Source: Candidatus Harrysmithiimonas galli (GTDB lineage: Bacteria; Bacillota; Bacilli; CAJFEE01). From it: a DNA stretch of 64,000 nt. The DNA lies in NCBI GenBank assembly GCA_904373265.1, contig CAJFEE010000009.1:1-64000 (forward strand), given 5' to 3'. The position numbers and the translations under genes were made by a program. The notes beneath the pieces are model-generated. The model was not told the DNA's origin. It saw only the letters and a list, made by a program, of their open reading frames with translations, and did not search any database. Below are positions 1-7,340 of this stretch, in pieces (the stretch's first letter is position 1; every line of letters begins with the position of its first letter).

Positions 1-290
1 TTATCGTTCTATTCCATAGTAAAACAACGCATACCAGGGGGATGAGAGGGAGAAAATTTCTTTCAAAAGTCGACTGCCAGAATCTGTTTTTTCAGGTTCT
101 GGCAGTTTCTTTTTGTAATCATCTACCAAAATCTGACCCGCTTTTACACCACAGTTTACGAATCGTATCTAAGCTATTGGGGATAACTTGCAATTCCCAC
201 CGCAAAAGTGGCCAAACTTCCATGGTCGTAAAAGCGATAGGAAATGTTGGAAAGACCGGGTCTAAGAAAGGAAAACAAGGAGAAAAAATA
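1..290 (+). repeat. Cassette-boundary direct repeat, copy A
   Basis: First of three long direct repeats that bracket the toxin cassettes. It shares a block beginning with the AAAAGTCGACTG motif near 65, the run through TTTTTGTAATCATCTAC, and the segment ending in the codons for VGNVGKTGSKKGK-like residues at about 240-285. Copies B and C match it closely. Part of the repeat encodes the conserved linker just upstream of each toxin tip. The upstream part (before about 42) is cut by the window edge. Relative to copy B it has lost one base in the CTTCC(C)A.GGTC segment near 218-222, which breaks the original frame. Confidence 0.85.
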
Positions 291-793
291 GCAAAATCCA
301 GTCAAGCAAAACAGACAAAAGTGAAGAATAAGGGGAAAAGTGGAAGTAAGCCTATCTTGCATCAGATAAATAGTACATCACCAAAAATTAGACAGGTTAA
401 TGAAAAAAGAATATAATGTACATAAAAAATATTTAAATGAAAAACAATTTTCTGTTCTTAGACAAAGAGCTGTACGTCAAGCTTGGAAAAATGAAAGAGA
501 ATTCGTTGAAAAAACCGGAAGAGGTAGTCGTAATTGGACACCATTAGAAAAAGATGAGTTACTTAAAAATGGAAAGGTTAAAGGATATGAAGGACAGCAC
601 ATGAAATCTGCTAATGAGTATCCTGATTTTGCAGGAGATGCTAGTAATATTCAATTTTTAAAGAGAAGAACAATGGATAAAAATGAACATCTAGATGCGC
701 ATAAGGGTGATTATCGTAATCCAACTAATGGCTACTATAATGCCAAAGACAGGAAAAATAGTTGATTTTGAAGATGAAATACCTTGGAAGTAA
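222..793 (+). pseudogene. Orphan polymorphic-toxin tip, HNH/EndoVII (GHH-like) nuclease, frameshifted
   Basis: The reading frame starts with the linker MVVKAIGNVGKTGSKKGK, continues to about 400, then breaks; the downstream frame (400-765) carries a motif order typical of GHH-type HNH/EndoVII toxin tips: GYEGQHMKSAN, DASNIQFL, NEHLDAHKG, then NPTNGYYN. Two small indels explain the breaks. Removing one A from the AAAAAA tract at about 404-409 joins the linker to the nuclease domain, and a shift after GYYN near 740-745 restores the family-like tail PKTGKIVDFEDEIPWK ending at 793. The usual GHH is GQH here. There is no secretion domain upstream within the window, so this is a silent C-terminal cassette rather than a complete toxin. 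The nuclease call rests on motif recognition only. Confidence 0.6.
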
Positions 794-819
794 ATACAAT
801 GAATTAAAGGAAAGATCAA

Positions 820-1345
820 ATGGCATCAAGTAAAAACGAGGATTTTTCTTTCTTTTTCGAAGAAATAAATAAATATTCTAGTAATATTCATAAATTAAAT
901 CCTGGAGTGGAATTATGTTATATTGAAGAAGTTGAAAAGGAGTTAAATATTATTTTTCCAAAAATATATAAAGATTTTTTGCAAGTTTGTAATGGAGGGG
1001 AACTATTTATTCCTGGAACTGTATTAGTCAGAAATTTATTCTCCGCTATTTGGAAAAAAGAAACTAGGGATAGCATATTTAAATGAGTCTTTCCATAGTA
1101 ATCGTAGAAGACCGGAAATGCCAAATAATTTATTAATTATTGCTGATTTAAATTATGGTGATTCAATTTGTTTTGATTTAAATATGAATAATGGACAAGA
1201 TGCTGTGGTTGTACAGTGGGACACACAAGATAGAATAATTTCACGTACATGGGAAGGATTTAAAACGTGGTTGTTAGATGTTTTAGAAGAAGGCTCGTTA
1301 TTAATAGATTATAACAGTAATGATAAAAATTTTGATTTTTTATAA
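820..1345 (+). pseudogene. SMI1/KNR4-family immunity gene, frameshifted
   Basis: Frame 820-1086 gives an N-terminal half with IEEVEKELNIIFPKIYKDFL and CNGGELFIPGT, the hallmark pattern of SMI1/KNR4 (SUKH) immunity proteins. Frame 2 then reads LFGKKKLGIAYLNESFHSNRRRPEMPNNLLIIADLNYGDSIC up to the stop at 1345, which is the expected continuation of the family. The switch lies between about 1041 and 1060, around the A-rich tract TGGAAAAAAG. Position directly behind the HNH-type toxin cassette fits a cognate immunity role (inference). As written the protein would be truncated, so I call it a pseudogene; a sequencing indel cannot be excluded. Confidence 0.7.
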
Positions 1346-1347
1346 TA

Positions 1348-1842
1348 AAGATTTCCGAATTTTATAAAATATATAGTAGAATAGGTACTAGCAATGTTTC
1401 TACCAATTTTTCTAGCCAACAATCCCCCTACCCAAAGGGGGAAAGTAATGCTGACTTAGGCAATAAATTAGACTATTTATTTGGTAAAGGAACTGGTTCA
1501 CAGCATAATATAGAGCGGTCTAATGCTATGAAGGCAGAATTGAATAAAATAGGAATTCAAGACACAACTTCTGGAAGAGATTATTTAACAGAGCATCTCA
1601 ATAATGTATTAAAAGCTCCATCTAACATTAGTAATGTAGAGACCCATACATATATTGCTAAAGAATTGCCAGGTACACCAGTTGTAGAATATACAACAAC
1701 TACTAGAGAAAGTTTGTTAATGGGACCTGCTGGTGCATTAAAAGTAGAATTTTTATGGGACGGTAATAGATTACTCATAGTTATTTTGAAAAAGGAGGAC
1801 AATAAGTTTGCAAAAAATAACAGTAGAGATAAAAGAAAGTGA
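1348..1842 (+). pseudogene. Orphan polymorphic-toxin C-terminal fragment, family not named
   Basis: An open frame without an obvious own start runs from just after the immunity pseudogene to 1842. It reads PKGESNADLGNKLDYLFG, KGTGSQHNIERSNAM, then TRESLLMGPAGALKVEF and WDGNRLLIVIL. This arrangement resembles toxin tips found at the end of LXG/WXG-type secreted toxins in Bacillota, but I cannot name the domain or its activity. The first ATG is at 1528, inside the conserved block, so translation from there would be partial. It overlaps the next gene, as toxin and immunity genes often do. Interpreted as a displaced tip cassette lacking a delivery domain. Confidence 0.5.
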
Positions 1843-2297
1843 GGATTTAAAGCATCTATTAAACAGTAAAAAGTTATTTATTGATGATGAGATTCAAAAT
1901 AAATATAATTATATAGAAATAAATGGCAAGATTGTATGTGGTATGGTTTACTATGGATATGGGATAAAACCTTCTGCAAGTATAGAAAATGTGCGTGTCC
2001 TGTGGATTGGTTTTGGAAAAAAATAGTGGCTATTGATCTTTACAATGGTAATATTATTTTAGAAAAAAATTATCCTCAATATTCTATGAATTACTATCAG
2101 ATAAAGATAAAAACTACTTTTGTGTTATTTGTGAATTAAATTTATATTGTTTTCATCGTCAGCAGATGCTATGAGAAATTGGATTTAGAGATATTATATG
2201 TGGATTTAAGATGATTAATAATAGTAAAATTGAAATAGTATGTAACAATGGAAACGAATATTTGTTTGAACTCAACACAGGGCAGGTTAAGAATTAG
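1808..2297 (+). pseudogene. Probable immunity gene of second cassette, multiply broken
   Basis: A TTG start at 1808 is preceded by GGAGG (about 1796-1800), overlapping the end of the toxin fragment. Frame 1 (MQKITVEIKESEDLKHLLNS) stops at 2026 right after an A7 tract; adding one A would continue as KKIVAIDLYNGNIILEKN. A further shift then gives FYELLSDKDKNYFCVICELN and, past an in-frame TGA, EIGFRDIICGFKMINNSKIEIVCNNGNEYLFELN to 2297. At least two frameshifts and one stop therefore interrupt one continuous small protein of about 160 residues. Family unknown; immunity function is inferred from position only. Confidence 0.5.
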
Positions 2298-2316
2298 TGA
2301 CTAGCTTTGCCAGGCG

Positions 2317-2460
2317 ATGTCTCAGGGGCAGGAAAAATCTCTTTCCCAGGATGCTAGCTATGAAGAACGCTGTTGCAGGCGGAAACGTATTATCCGCCAG
2401 AATATTTCTACCCCACCTGAAAATCCATTGATTTCAAGGTGTTTTGGGCATTTTGTGTGA
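2317..2460 (+). other. Short remnant reading frame between cassettes
   Basis: A 47-residue frame starting MSQGQEKSLSQDASYEER lies between the broken immunity gene and the second repeat. It has no convincing ribosome binding site. It could be a leftover of the parent toxin's central region, moved with the cassette, but I do not recognise it. Confidence 0.2.
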
Positions 2461-2868
2461 CCGAATCCGACTCTTCGTAAAATTCGGGTGCTGTCAAACT
2501 ATCCAATAAAGAAAGAAGTTATCCCTAACTTTGAAACTGTTGGCAGGAACATGAGCCCAAAAAGCAGGAGAAAAAGACTTGACCTATCCTCTGTTCCATA
2601 ATAAGGCGGGTATATCAGTGATATGAGAAGGAGAAACATTCTTTCAAAAGTCGACTGATAGAATCTATTTTTTTCAGGTTCCGGCAGTTTCTTTTTGTAA
2701 TCATCTACCAAAATCCAGCCATTTTACACTACAGTTCACGAATCGTATCTAAGCTATTGGGGATAACTTGTAATCCTCACCGCAAAAGTGATCAAACTTC
2801 CCAAGGTCATAAAAGCGGTAGGAAATGTTGGAAAGACCGGGTCTAAGAAAGGAAAAGAAGGAGATAAA
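2455..2868 (+). repeat. Cassette-boundary direct repeat, copy B
   Basis: Second copy of the cassette repeat. Its 5' part (AATTCGGGTGCTGTCAAAC, AAGAAAGAAGTTATC, GAAAAAGACTTG.CCTATC) matches 4264-4440, and its 3' part from about 2630 matches both 42-290 and 4426-4622. The last 80 bases encode the linker KVIKLPKVIKAVGNVGKTGSKKGKEGD that runs straight into the GH-E-type tip. Long identity at each cassette start is what recombination-driven tip exchange needs. Confidence 0.85.
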
Positions 2869-3276
2869 ACCGTTTGGAAGCGGTTTACACGAGAAGATAA
2901 TCCAAAACTAACTCCTAAGAAGAAAAACACGAAAAGTAATAGATTAAAGTATATGGGAAGAACTCCAGGAAAATCTTCTAAAACAGGAAAGAATGTTATA
3001 GAAAGAATGAAACAAGAGGGGAAAATTCGTGGTTATGGTTCAAAGTTAGAGTTTAAAGCAAGTAATAATAACTGGTATCCAATTAGACAGGCAGATATGG
3101 CACATAAAGTAGATGCAGTTACTTGGTGGAATAAGGTAGGAAGAAAATATGGTGCAAAATCTAAGGAAGTACGGGAATTTATGTTAGACCCTGATAACTA
3201 CTATCTTGAGTATTATAAAATCAATCGTTCTCAAGGTGGAAAACTTAAGGAAACATATTTACCACCATTAAAATAA
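2788..3276 (+). CDS. Orphan polymorphic-toxin tip, GH-E-type HNH/EndoVII nuclease (predicted)
   Basis: A 162-residue frame that opens at a GTG within the repeat linker. Residues 1-30 are the shared linker; the C-terminal 90 residues carry SNNNWYPIRQADMAHKVDAV, TWWNKVGRKYGAKSKEVREFMLDP, DNYYLEYYKINRSQGG, the layout I associate with GH-E-family toxin nucleases (HNH/EndoVII superfamily), with AH in place of GH. No export domain is attached, and the GTG has no clear ribosome binding site, so expression may require recombination onto a full-length toxin. Two TPR-type genes follow within 20 and 450 bp, an arrangement typical of immunity genes. Nuclease activity is inferred from motif order, not tested. 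Confidence 0.6.
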   Translation: MIKLPKVIKAVGNVGKTGSKKGKEGDKTVWKRFTREDNPKLTPKKKNTKSNRLKYMGRTPGKSSKTGKNVIERMKQEGKIRGYGSKLEFKASNNNWYPIRQADMAHKVDAVTWWNKVGRKYGAKSKEVREFMLDPDNYYLEYYKINRSQGGKLKETYLPPLK

Positions 3277-3293
3277 GAAAAGAGGTTTTGTTA

Positions 3294-3710
3294 ATGAATA
3301 TGGAAGACGAGATTTATGATAGAATTGTAGAATTATGTGAAGAAGGTGATGAACTTGTAGAAGAAGATTGTTATCCTGAGGCAATTATTCGATATGAAGC
3401 GGCTTTAGAATTGGTACCAAATCCTAAGTATATTTGGGAAGCGAGTACATGGATATATACAGCCTTAGGTGATGTATATTTTCTACAAAGTCAGTTTCAA
3501 GAAGCATTAAACCAGTTTCAAGAAGCGTTAAAATGTCCAGATGCAATAGGAAATCCTTTCATTCAATTGAGGATTGGTCAATGTTTTTTTGAATTAGAGG
3601 ATATCATGAAGGCAAGAGAATTTCTATTGAAAGCATATATGTTAGACGGAACTGAAGTTTTTGAAGATGAAGAGGAAAAATATTTTATATGTATTCAACC
3701 AATGATTTAG
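3294..3710 (+). CDS. TPR-type immunity protein candidate 1
   Basis: An acidic protein of about 138 residues. I start at the ATG at 3294, eight bases after AGAGG, rather than at the upstream TTG. The sequence shows tandem helical-hairpin repeats: EEDCYPEAIIRYEAALELVPNP, TALGDVYFLQSQFQEALNQF, and IGQCFFELEDIMKAREFLLKA, all close to the TPR consensus. Small acidic TPR proteins commonly follow toxin tips in Bacillota cassettes, and the basic GH-E-type tip immediately upstream is the natural partner. The cognate relation is inference. The C-terminal EDEEEKYFICIQP motif is shared in style with the next gene (DEDKKYKIFFVEEE), suggesting an old duplication. Confidence 0.65.
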   Translation: MNMEDEIYDRIVELCEEGDELVEEDCYPEAIIRYEAALELVPNPKYIWEASTWIYTALGDVYFLQSQFQEALNQFQEALKCPDAIGNPFIQLRIGQCFFELEDIMKAREFLLKAYMLDGTEVFEDEEEKYFICIQPMI

Positions 3711-3722
3711 GAGGAAAAATAA

Positions 3723-4166
3723 ATGTCAGATTCAAAAGATAAGTTGGAAAAAGAAATTGAAGAACTGATGGAAATTTCTGATCAAAAATTTATCCAAGGT
3801 GAAGTTGATTTAAGTTTTCAATTACTAGAGGAGGCATGGAATAAAATTCCAGGAGATAAATATTCTTATGGGGATAGTTATTCAATTGTATGGAGAATAC
3901 TCATAAACGCTATTACTACACATAATTTTCAAAAAATGAATTATTGGATAAAACACTTCTTTTTTGTAGCTCCGGAACGTTTAGATTCAGGAGGAGAGAG
4001 AGCATTTTGGGCAGGTAAAGTCGCCTATGAAAATGGAAATATGCAAGATGCCTATGAATATTTTAAAATTGCAAATGTACAGTCGTGGGGTAGATGTTTT
4101 GTTGATGAGGATAAAAAATACAAGATATTTTTTGTAGAAGAAGAAAAAAACATCAATAAAAATTGA
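3723..4166 (+). CDS. TPR-type immunity protein candidate 2
   Basis: 147 residues, 12 bp behind the first TPR gene, with GGAGG about eight bases before the ATG. It contains helical-repeat segments (EISDQKFIQGEVDLSFQLLE, WAGKVAYENGNMQDAYEYF) and a C-terminal DEDKKYKIFFVEEE like the preceding protein. It is probably co-transcribed with the GH-E-type tip and the first TPR gene. It could protect against the same toxin, or be the immunity gene left from a cassette that has since been replaced. No signal peptide, so it would act in the cytoplasm. Domain call rests on repeat pattern only. Confidence 0.6.
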   Translation: MSDSKDKLEKEIEELMEISDQKFIQGEVDLSFQLLEEAWNKIPGDKYSYGDSYSIVWRILINAITTHNFQKMNYWIKHFFFVAPERLDSGGERAFWAGKVAYENGNMQDAYEYFKIANVQSWGRCFVDEDKKYKIFFVEEEKNINKN

Positions 4167-4261
4167 AGATTAATGATCATAGAAAATGGGAATTCACCTT
4201 ATTTTATCCCTTCAAAAGGTGGATTTGAAAAGAACGGCAGTTCCTTACCAAATAAAAAGCG

Positions 4262-4622
4262 GATTATAACCCGATGACAAAAAAATCCGGGTGCCACCAA
4301 GCCATCCAAAAAGAAAGAAGTCAGCTCTGAATCTGGAGCTGCTGACAGGCGTATGAAATCAAAAAGCAAGAAAAAAGACTTGTCCTATCGTTTCTGTTCC
4401 ATAATAAGACGGGTATATCAGTGGTATGAGAAGGAAAAACATTCTTTCAAAAGTCGACTGCCAGAATCTGTTTTTTCAGGTTCTGGCAGTTTCTTTTTGT
4501 AATCATCTACTAAAATCTGACCCGCTTTTACACCACAGTTTACGAATCATATCTAAGCTGTTTGGAATAACTTGCAATTTCCACCGCAAAAGTGATCAAA
4601 GTTCCCAAAGTCGTAAAAATAA
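4262..4622 (+). repeat. Cassette-boundary direct repeat, copy C (array end)
   Basis: Third copy of the repeat. It matches copy B from the TCCGGGTGCCACCAAGCC segment through the SalI-like GTCGACTG block and TTTTTGTAATCATCTAC to AAAGTGATCAAAGTTCCCAAAGTCGTAAAA. After that the VGNVGKTG-coding part is missing and unrelated AT-rich sequence begins, so the array appears to end in an empty or deleted cassette. One frame over about 4300-4500 reads KPSKKKEVSSESGAADRRMKSKSKKKD then FKSRLPESVFSGSGSFF before a stop, perhaps a relic of the parent toxin. Confidence 0.8.
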
Positions 4623-5050
4623 ATACTGAATTTACAGGTAATTCCATTGTGATATCAATTCATTTTTATATAGGCAAATACAAACGTAAAACAAAATAAA
4701 AAGGCAACATGAACATGACTATCTCTCAATTTTCTAGTTACCAACAGCAACCCTTTATACCAAACGGCATTCATCACCCACCTATAAAGCGTGATGAATG
4801 CCTAAATCAATTCAAAAAAGAGACTTGTCTTTATTATTTTACATAATATTTTATATATTGCATTTGATCAGACCAGTTTAAATGAATTTACCGTTTAAAC
4901 CAAAGAAATATTTATTATATAAAATTAAATCAATTATTTTTATTCAGGAAAAATTAAAGATTATTGAGTGATACAACATAGCATCTCATTTTTGGACGCA
5001 TTCATAATTTTTGCACCAACATAAAATATTATCGATCTATATTTTTTCCA
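4623..5050. other. Intergenic, AT-rich, one inverted repeat
   Basis: No supportable gene. A perfect 12-bp inverted repeat (GGCATTCATCAC at 4766-4777, GTGATGAATGCC at 4791-4802, 13-base loop) is the only structure seen. It has no T-run on either side, so it is not a clear intrinsic terminator. Confidence 0.5.
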
Positions 5051-5092
5051 AAAAAATATGGCTCCCAATATTTTCTTGTAAAGAGCCATGTT
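5051..5092 (-). terminator. Intrinsic terminator of the 5132-5503 gene
   Basis: On the minus strand ATGGCTC and GAGCCAT (5083-5089 and 5058-5064) form a stem followed by ATTTTTTT. It lies 40 bp past the stop of the unknown gene. Confidence 0.7.
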
Positions 5093-5131
5093 TGTACAAT
5101 CCTTATTTAAATCATAATACACTGTAGCTTT

Positions 5132-5503
5132 TTATTGAATGGCGTTTTCCAAATAATATTTGGCTTCCATATGACAGGAAACCTCCTTGGCAAATGCAGA
5201 ACCAAAACGTTCTTCCAATTCTTTTTTTTGCGTTTCTGTCACAGCCTCCGTTAAAATTTTCTCAATAACTTGGTTGACTTTTTCAGCCAATGCTGAATGA
5301 AAGGCTGGATCTTTTTTGGCATCTGCATCAATTCTTGTATACCATGAAGCACCATTTTCAAAGCTGTTTTTCCAAGTAATCATAAAATCATCCATATTAT
5401 AAAGTGCTGGATCCCACTTGATTCCATACATATAAAGTTCAAAAGCTGTTTTAATTGAGCGTGTAATACTGTTTTTTACACCTTGAGGTAAATCTTGATA
5501 CAT
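5132..5503 (-). CDS. Conserved-looking hypothetical protein
   Basis: 123 residues, no signal peptide or membrane segment. The ATG is preceded by AGGAGG at good spacing and a terminator follows, so it is very likely a real single-gene unit. The sequence is rich in charged and aromatic residues (WDPALYNMDDFMITWKNSFENG, ASWYTRIDADAKKD) and ends in an amphipathic, probably helical half. I do not recognise the family. It stands between the toxin array and the plsC operon and shows no clear link to either. Confidence 0.6.
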   Translation of the reverse strand: MYQDLPQGVKNSITRSIKTAFELYMYGIKWDPALYNMDDFMITWKNSFENGASWYTRIDADAKKDPAFHSALAEKVNQVIEKILTEAVTETQKKELEERFGSAFAKEVSCHMEAKYYLENAIQ

Positions 5504-5629
5504 ACTTTTTCCTCCTAAAAGAAATACAAAACAATAAACTTATCGTCCATGCTTTTCACATATTTTTGTAATTCAAATTATATATAATCATACCAAGCTT
5601 GTCCATGAAGTCAATGCCAGACAACCTTG

Positions 5630-6073
5630 TCAATGCAACTTTGCCATTTCAATATGTGGTAGCTGATCTTCAATATAAATTTCAGACTGTACCTCAAATC
5701 CAAAAGTTGCGTAATATTTCTGTAAATATGCCTGTGCCGAAATCCGAACTTGTTTCACATTCCATTTTGTTTCCATCAGCTCCAAACCTTTTTGAATCAT
5801 TATACTGGACAGCTTTTTCCCGCGATAACTTTCCTTTACAACCACACGCCCAAATGAGGCCTCCGGATAGCTGACACCTGGCTTTAAAATTCGAATGGCG
5901 GCTACAACCGTTCCATTATCCTTAGCAAAAATATGAATCGCATCTAAATCCTTGCCATCTAAATCCTGATAGGGAACATTTTGTTCAACAATAAAAATTT
6001 CACTGCGTAAAGCAAGAATTTCATATAATTCTTGCGATGTCAACGTATCAAAGCTTTTTACAAGCCATTGCAT
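5630..6073 (-). CDS. ElaA-family GNAT acetyltransferase
   Basis: 147 residues with the full ElaA pattern: WLVKSFDTLTSQELYEIL at the start, LRSEIFIVEQNVPYQDLDGKD, then the acetyl-CoA binding region FGRVVVKESYRGKKLSSIM (R-x-x-G-x-x/K), and the family tail AQAYLQKYYATFGF with EDQLPHIEM. Expected to be a cytoplasmic acyl-CoA-dependent N-acetyltransferase of unknown substrate. It follows plsC by 17 bp on the same strand and is preceded by a strong AGAGGGGG ribosome binding site, so they are probably one operon. A second, more divergent member of the same family sits at 28157-28606. Confidence 0.85.
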   Translation of the reverse strand: MQWLVKSFDTLTSQELYEILALRSEIFIVEQNVPYQDLDGKDLDAIHIFAKDNGTVVAAIRILKPGVSYPEASFGRVVVKESYRGKKLSSIMIQKGLELMETKWNVKQVRISAQAYLQKYYATFGFEVQSEIYIEDQLPHIEMAKLH

Positions 6074-6090
6074 AACCGAATCCCCCTCTT

Positions 6091-6804
6091 TTATAACGCT
6101 CTTTTTATAATGGTTTCCACATCCTCCGCCAGCTTCTGTGTATCCTTATCTTTATAAGATTCCGTAGAAAAAAGTGGATGGATGGTCAAACTTACTTTCT
6201 GTGGACGGATCAGCCAACTTCCCTTTTCCATAATTTTACCAGAACCTGAAATGGTAACTGGTACAATATTTACCTTGGCACGAGTCGCCAGTTTTAATGC
6301 CCCTGCTTTAAATTCTCCCATCGTTCCGTCCATACTCCGTGTTCCCTCTGGAAAAACTACCATAGAATGACCGCTTTTCAGTAAATTTGCCCCTTCAATA
6401 ATAGATTTAACCGATTGGCGCGAATTGCTGCGATCCATAAAAACACACTGTAAATGACGCATCCACGTCGTAATAATTGGTATTTTTTCCAGTTCAACTT
6501 TAGCAATAAAGCCTTTATATTTCGGAATACATCCAATCAAAATTGGAATATCAAAATTCCCTTGGTGGTTGCTAACAAACAGAACCGGTTCATTCTTTGG
6601 AACATGTTCCAAACCCTGTACCTGCACAGTAACACCTGCCTTTTTTAAAAGTCCAAGCGACCATTTGCGAGTGCATGCTTCAACTAAATCTGCATATTCC
6701 TGGTTTTTCCCTTCTTCTTTTAAGCGGTTGGCTCTTTTTAATGTTGGATAAGGAATCGCAGCTGTCCACCAAAAATAAATAAACCAGATGATTGTACGAA
6801 GCAT
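6091..6804 (-). CDS. plsC: 1-acylglycerol-3-phosphate O-acyltransferase
   Basis: PlsC family, transferring a second acyl chain to lysophosphatidic acid to give phosphatidic acid at the inner face of the membrane. The catalytic NHQGNFD (H-x4-D, near residue 80) and FPEGTRS (near residue 150) boxes are present, with a hydrophobic N-terminal segment (LRTIIWFIYFWW). I use the ATG at 6804, six bases after GAGGGAG; the ATG two codons upstream abuts the ribosome binding site. Length of 237 residues is normal. Likely co-transcribed with the ElaA-type gene downstream. Confidence 0.9.
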   Translation of the reverse strand: MLRTIIWFIYFWWTAAIPYPTLKRANRLKEEGKNQEYADLVEACTRKWSLGLLKKAGVTVQVQGLEHVPKNEPVLFVSNHQGNFDIPILIGCIPKYKGFIAKVELEKIPIITTWMRHLQCVFMDRSNSRQSVKSIIEGANLLKSGHSMVVFPEGTRSMDGTMGEFKAGALKLATRAKVNIVPVTISGSGKIMEKGSWLIRPQKVSLTIHPLFSTESYKDKDTQKLAEDVETIIKRAL

Positions 6805-7340
6805 CTCCATCTCCCTCTCTTTTACACTCTTTTCATTTTACATGAGGTTTTATAACACTTCAACAGCGGCAGAATTTTTTCTATATAAATTTCCTTACAA
6901 ATATTTATTCTTTCATATTAGATATGACTGTAAATTATCGCATAAGTATTCAATTGTACAATTGGCGTTACATAAGCTGAAAAAATAACTACAAAACACC
7001 AAGCCATTTTATCCTTAAAACTATGGTTATTTCTAGCACCGAACAGACAGCTCCATCAACTACATAACACATCTTCCACTGCAATCTATCTGAAAATAAC
7101 ATCTTCATCTTTATGATAAAAAAACCTTAAATTTTACTCAATCAATCTTTGGTTGACGTGCTGTTATAATAAAATACATCTGTCTTCTGTTTGAAGGCTT
7201 ATGGTTTTTACGATTTTGCAAAGATCACACCAAGAGTGCTTGCATTACCAACTCTACATTTATGTATGAGACTTCCAGTTTCCTTACTCGGTTCTTTCAT
7301 TAATGAAATAGCTTGGAACATATCTGAATTATTGTGATAT
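6805..7340. other. Intergenic, no gene seen
   Basis: 536 bp of AT-rich sequence between plsC and the ABC exporter pair. Short open frames here lack ribosome binding sites and recognisable motifs. It should contain the plsC promoter on the minus strand; no consensus stands out. Confidence 0.4.

Noticed and set aside
4766..4802. 12-bp inverted repeat GGCATTCATCAC/GTGATGAATGCC as terminator
   Set aside because: No T-run on either side; reported only as an inverted repeat.
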